This document shows, one piece after another, positions 58,870 through 64,000 of a stretch of 64,000 nt of DNA. The position numbers and the translations under genes are program-made. Source of the stretch: Cacajao melanocephalus (lineage: Eukaryota > Chordata > Mammalia > Primates > Pitheciidae); contig CAUYLG010048102.1 in assembly GCA_963573385.1 (NCBI GenBank), positions 52,864-116,863 on the forward strand. Direction: 5' to 3'. Within the stretch, counting starts at the first letter, position 1, and the number at the start of each line of letters is the position of its first letter. The notes under the pieces are model-generated. The model did no database searches. It saw only the letters and a program-made list of their open reading frames with translations, and was not told the DNA's origin.

Positions 58870-59060
58870 TGGCTATCACTTATTGAGTACTAACTTTGTG
58901 CCAGGCATTTCCCATTCATGCTATTTTTCTGCCAATTCCGTGAGTCTATGCTGATGCTCCCACCTTCTAGGTGAGAAAAGTCAGACCATAAAAACCCAAA
59001 GCTTGACAAAGGGATTTGCCAGAGGCCATTCAGCTAGCCATGGGCTAGCCAGAGCCTGAG
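58870..59060 (-). mobile_element. MIR fragment
   Basis: Antisense MIR: CTTATTGAGTACTAACTTTG, TGCCAGGCATTTCCCATTC, then CTTCTAGGTGAGAAAAGTCA and GCCATTCAGCTAGCC. Confidence 0.75.
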
Positions 59061-59779
59061 CTCCTCCCTGCTCCTCCTACAGTGGGCACATACCCTACAA
59101 GCTGCTCCATCAATTAAACTAAAAAGCCACTGTGTGCGCTGCTCTGACCATACCAAGTATTTCCACACCTCCCAACCTGGGCTGGAGGCCTGCTGCTCAT
59201 CAAGTCCACGCCACCATCCCCCACCTCCAGTTCTACCCACTTTGAAGCTTTTGTCCACCCACCTGTGCAGGCCTCCGCGCTAGCTCTCAGAATTATGTAC
59301 AGCCCCTTCCATCATAGAGCAAGCCACACTGCATTTCACTGTCCTTATTCTTCTTATCTGTGGTTCTATGTGGATCATCTAGTGTTTTGTGGGTTTTCTG
59401 CGGGGTGGGGGAGGCAATGGTGGTACAAAGAGACAGATACCCATTTTATTTTTAACTTCCACTCCTAATGCCAATCATGATGCCAGGAACCCAGTACCTG
59501 CTGGACACCTGCCTACTAAATTCCTAGGTCCTGCAACCGGCAGGACCTAAGAATATGGAATGTTTCCCACCAGTGGCTTTTCAAACCCCTCCTCTATCTC
59601 CAATCACCAGTGTGTTCCCTCCCCTCTGGGGAGAAATGCAGGTGGGAGGGCAGAATTCATTTATTCAATCAACAAATATTTATTTAGAGCTTTTCATGCA
59701 CCAGATAAGGGACATAGGAACAAAGAAAACAAGACCTTGCCCTCGTGCAGCTTCCACTCTTGTGGGGAAGGACAGGGAT
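59061..59779. other. Intron with ancient repeat trace and a hairpin
   Basis: 59660-59770 has old dispersed-repeat wording (AACAAATATTTATTTAGAGC, GCACCAGATAAGGGACA). The hairpin at 59525-59549 is listed separately. No gene. Confidence 0.4.
59525..59549. repeat. Perfect 10-bp inverted repeat, 5-nt loop
   Basis: TAGGTCCTGC, loop AACCG, GCAGGACCTA. Confidence 0.95.
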
Positions 59780-60400
59780 ATTAGCTTTCTATTGCAACCG
59801 TAACAAATTACTTTTGCGACTTAAAATCCATACACTTATTATTTCACAGTTACGTAGGTGAGAAATCGTGGGGGCTCAGGTGGTTCCTCTGCTTAGAGTC
59901 ACAAGGCCAAAGTCAAGGTGCAGCCATCCAGGGCTCTTACCTGAGACTCTTGGGGAGAAACCACTCCCAAGCTCATCCAGGTTGTTGGCAGAGTTCAGTT
60001 CCACAAGGGTGTGGGGACTGAGGTCCCCACACCCTTTCTCAATCAAATGAGAGCTTTCTCAGCATCTAAAGACCACCTGCAACTCCTTATCCTATTGTCC
60101 TCTCCACTTCAAACCAGCAATGGCAGGTTGAGCCCTTCTCCTACTTTAAGTTTCTCTGACTTCCCCCTTTGACCATATCTCCTCTACATCTAGGTGGAGG
60201 GAATTCTCTGCTTTTATAGGCTCATGTGATTAGAGTGAGCCCACAAGATAATCCAAGATAATCTCTCGATTTTCAAGCCCATAATTATGGCTGAAAAGTC
60301 TCTTTTGCCATGGGACAGAACATATCCACAGGTCCCAGGGCTTAGAGCCTGGATACTGGGGTGAGGGTGGGGGATTCTGCCTACCATGATGAACAGCAGC
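59780..60400 (-). mobile_element. MaLR/MLT1-like LTR remnant
   Basis: ATATTAGCTTTCTATTGCAA, CCGTAACAAATTAC, TTATTATTTCACAGTTACGT and GGTTGTTGGCAGAGTTCAGT follow an antisense LTR of the MLT1 kind. The left end is clearer than the right. It includes the hairpin at 60005-60036. Confidence 0.5.
60005..60036. repeat. Perfect 14-bp inverted repeat, 4-nt loop
   Basis: AAGGGTGTGGGGAC (60005-60018), loop TGAG, GTCCCCACACCCTT (60023-60036). Confidence 0.96.
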
Positions 60401-60932
60401 CAAGTAATCAAAAACATATTCTCTAACACGGGATGGAAAGTTCAAGGAAGAAATGTAAATCAGAGTGAAGGGGATGAAGGCTGCTGCTTTTAATACAATG
60501 GCTCTAGAAGCCCACTGTAAGGAGATGACACCCAATCCAAGGAAGGTGGAAGTAACGGGATAAGCCAGAGAGCAAACAGAAGTGCAGTCCAGGCAAACAG
60601 CTCAGACACAGGGGTGGGAATGTGCTTGGGCAACAGCCAGGGGGCCAGAGTGGCTGGAGGGGCGGTAGCTGGAGTGAGCAGGGAAAAGGAGGAGCCATGG
60701 AGATAAACAATTGGACAAAGCCAGCTCAGGCAGGCTCCCATCCTAGGAGGCTGCATTTTGCCATTATTCACTGTGGGTTAGCGGTGATCTTCAGGAACCC
60801 TGGGACACAGGCAGGTCAACAGGACCACATCATGGTTCCAAAGTGTGTTAATATGAGTCAGAGAGCCCAGAGGGCATGGAGGGAAGAAAGTGAGAGCAAT
60901 TGGGGTCGGAACACTTGGAGAATCCCACTGTA
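60401..60932. other. Intron, nothing recognised
   Basis: Several short frames overlap on both strands without domain or splice support. No nameable repeat. Confidence 0.45.
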
Positions 60933-60964
60933 TTTAGCAGGGTGTATAAATACACCCTGCTAAA
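60933..60964. repeat. Perfect 14-bp inverted repeat at an LTR edge
   Basis: TTTAGCAGGGTGTA (60933-60946), loop TAAA, TACACCCTGCTAAA (60951-60964). The right arm is the start of the adjacent LTR. Confidence 0.96.
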
Positions 60965-61307
60965 AAGACATATGTGAGACTAGGTAATTTATAAAGAAAA
61001 GAAGTTTCAACTGACATGCAGTTACAGTTCCACATGGCTGGGGAGGCCTCAGGAAACTTACCATCATGGCGAAAGGGGAAGCAGGCATGTCTTACGTTGT
61101 GGCAGGTGAGAGAGAAGTGAAGTGCAAGCACACGAAAAACCACCACTTGTGAAAACATCAGGTCTCCTGAGAACTCACTATCAGAAGAACAGCATAGGGG
61201 AGCCACCCCCATAATCCGATCACCTCCCATCAGGTTCCTCCTTTGACACATGGGGATTACAATTCAAGATGAGATCTGGATGGAGACACAGAGCCTGACC
61301 ATTATCA
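60951..61307 (-). mobile_element. MaLR LTR (MST group)
   Basis: Antisense LTR: AAAAAGACATATGTGAGACT, GGCTGGGGAGGCCTCAGGAA, CCATAATCCGATCACCTCCC, ending ATTATCA. The outer ~15 bp of its 3' end are absent or replaced by the hairpin. Confidence 0.9.
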
Positions 61308-61599
61308 CTCACTCAAGCATTACTAGATAGAGGTGACAACAGCAGAGTGTGCAGGGCCAGGGTCATGAGAGGGAAATGACCACCAGGCACATGCCTGCTC
61401 AGCAGCCTTCGCACGTGCTGTTCTCTCCATCTGGGATGCTCACGCTACCTCTCAGCACGGCGGCCGCTGAGGTCTTAGCTCAAATGTCACCTGCTCAGAG
61501 ACTCTACCCAAAGGAACAGTCCTTTCTAGAAGAATCCAAGTCCCTCAAAACATGCTTTTCTGTCAGGGTTCCACTCCTGACATTTGTGGCCACACGAAT

Positions 61600-61903
61600 C
61601 TTTTTCGTTGTTGTTGCTGTAGTCTGAGACAGTCCCGCTGTACCGCCCAGGCTGGAGTGCAGTGTCGGATCCCAACTCACTGCAACCTCCGCCTCCTGGG
61701 TTCAAGTGGTTCTCGTGCCTCAGTCTTCTAGTAGCTGGGATTACAGGTGCCCACCACCATGCTCAGCTAATTTTTGTATTTTTAGTAGAGACGGAGTTTC
61801 ACCCTGTTGGCTAGGCTGGTCTCGAACTCCTGACCTCAAGTGATCCACCCACTTTAGCCTCCTAAAGGGCTGAGATTACAGTCATGAGCCACTGCACCTG
61901 CCC
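61600..61903 (-). mobile_element. Alu SINE
   Basis: Antisense. The tail is degenerate (GTTGTTGTTGCTG), then CTGAGACAGTCCCGCTGTAC, ending GAGCCACTGCACCTGCC. CGAATCTTT before and TGAATCTTT after it flank it. Confidence 0.94.

Positions 61904-63115
<1,212 letters not shown>

Positions 63116-63157
<42 letters not shown>
63116..63157. repeat. (GATA)n tetranucleotide repeat
   Basis: About ten uninterrupted GATA units in the Alu tail position. A typical polymorphic short tandem repeat. Confidence 0.97.
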
Positions 63158-63158
<1 letters not shown>

Positions 63159-63179
63159 AAGGGAAAATACTAGTATCTA

Positions 63180-63370
63180 ACATTTATTGACCCAGACACT
63201 GTCCTAGGCACTTTAAAAACATTAGCTCCTTTTCTCCTGAAGGCAACCCACGTGAAATATGCATTCTTATTATCGTGATATGAGGAGGTTGTTCATTCCC
63301 CAGAATAAGGGAGCTAGTAACAGGTGGAGCTGGGACTTGGACCAATGAGTGTTCAACTCCAGAATATAAG
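63180..63370 (-). mobile_element. MIR SINE
   Basis: Antisense MIR: ACATTTATTGACCCAGACAC, TGTCCTAGGCACTTTAAAAA, then GGTGGAGCTGGGACTTGGAC. Confidence 0.8.
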
Positions 63371-63599
63371 CAATACAGTGTCTTAATAGCAAAAATAAAA
63401 TACGAGCTATAGGATCTCAGGCTGACTAATAAGGCAAGAGGAGGCCAGACATACTGCAGGCCGTCAGTCTGCCTCTTAAAAAACAAGGCAACTACTCTAT
63501 ATTTACTGAGCATTTACTATGTGCTAAACCTTGTCTCATCACATTAAACATACTCTATTATCTCATTTACTGTTGACAACAGTCCTTTCTACGGTACTT

Positions 63600-64000
63600 A
63601 TTTTATTTGTTTTGCATTTTAGGTTTTGGGGTACATGTGAAGAACATGCAAGATTGTTGCATAGGTACACACGTGGCATTGTGCTTTGCTGCTTTCCTCC
63701 CCTTCACCTATATCTGGCATTTCTCCCCATGCTATCTCTCCCCACCTCCCCACCTCCCGCTGTCCCTCCCCTATTTCCCCCCCGACAGACCCCAGTGTGT
63801 AGTGCTCCCCTCCGTATGTCCATGTGCTCTTATTGTTCAACACCCGCCTATGAGTGAGAACATGCGGTGTTTGATTTTGTGTTCTTGTGTCAGTTTGCTG
63901 AGAATGATGGTTTCCAGGTTCATCCATGTCCCTATGAGGGACACGAACTCATCGTTTTTGATGGCTGCATAATATTCCATGGTGTATATGTGCCACATTT
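63600..64000 (-). mobile_element. Primate L1 3' end, runs off the window
   Basis: Antisense L1: TTTTGGGGTACATGTGAAGA, the pyrimidine-rich complement of the L1 3' UTR purine tract (63730-63785), GAGTGAGAACATGCGGTGTT, and GCATAATATTCCATGGTGTA at the edge. Confidence 0.93.

Overview
The window is primate, almost certainly human, genomic DNA. Alu, L1, MIR/L2, MaLR-type LTR (MST/THE1 and MLT1), Tigger and hAT-Charlie repeats fill most of it, and no prokaryotic-style genes are present. Two short minus-strand exons identify the host locus. Positions 30037-30149 and 27838-27963 encode consecutive parts of LARGE1, the Golgi xylosyl-/glucuronyltransferase that builds matriglycan on alpha-dystroglycan (human chromosome 22q12.3). 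Their conceptual protein joins in frame as residues 298/299-335 and 336-377 of the 756-residue enzyme, inside the GT8 (xylosyltransferase) domain. Both exons have canonical AG/GT splice sites. I found no other LARGE1 exon, so everything else is intron.

Layout: 1-27.8 kb is intron downstream of the second exon. It holds Alus, an L1 fragment with an Alu inside it, a MaLR LTR broken by an Alu, a DNA transposon broken by a MaLR LTR, a 2-kb antisense L1 ORF2 fragment, a Tigger1 remnant, an AT-rich palindromic tract near 18.5 kb, and the 3' end of a class-I endogenous retrovirus (env-tail remnant, polypurine tract and 454-bp LTR, 24.06-24.91 kb). 27.8-30.2 kb holds the two exons and a 2,073-bp intron. 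30.2-64 kb is the upstream intron. It holds two large inverted duplications (32.1-33.9 kb and 44.2-45.8 kb), a purine tract (40.5 kb), two L1 insertions with 5' inversions (43.1 and 56.7 kb), several MLT1/MST LTRs, and a cluster of short perfect hairpins near 59.5-61 kb.

Only the two exons are supported as coding. Nearly all other open frames are Alu, L1 or LTR translations or chance. The most notable structures not explained by simple repeat annotation are the ~1.75-kb inverted duplication in which both arms carry the same Alu with a shared internal deletion, the second, older inverted pair, an inverted Alu pair closely bracketing one exon, and several 10-14-bp perfect hairpins with 4-5-nt loops that look like templated inversions.
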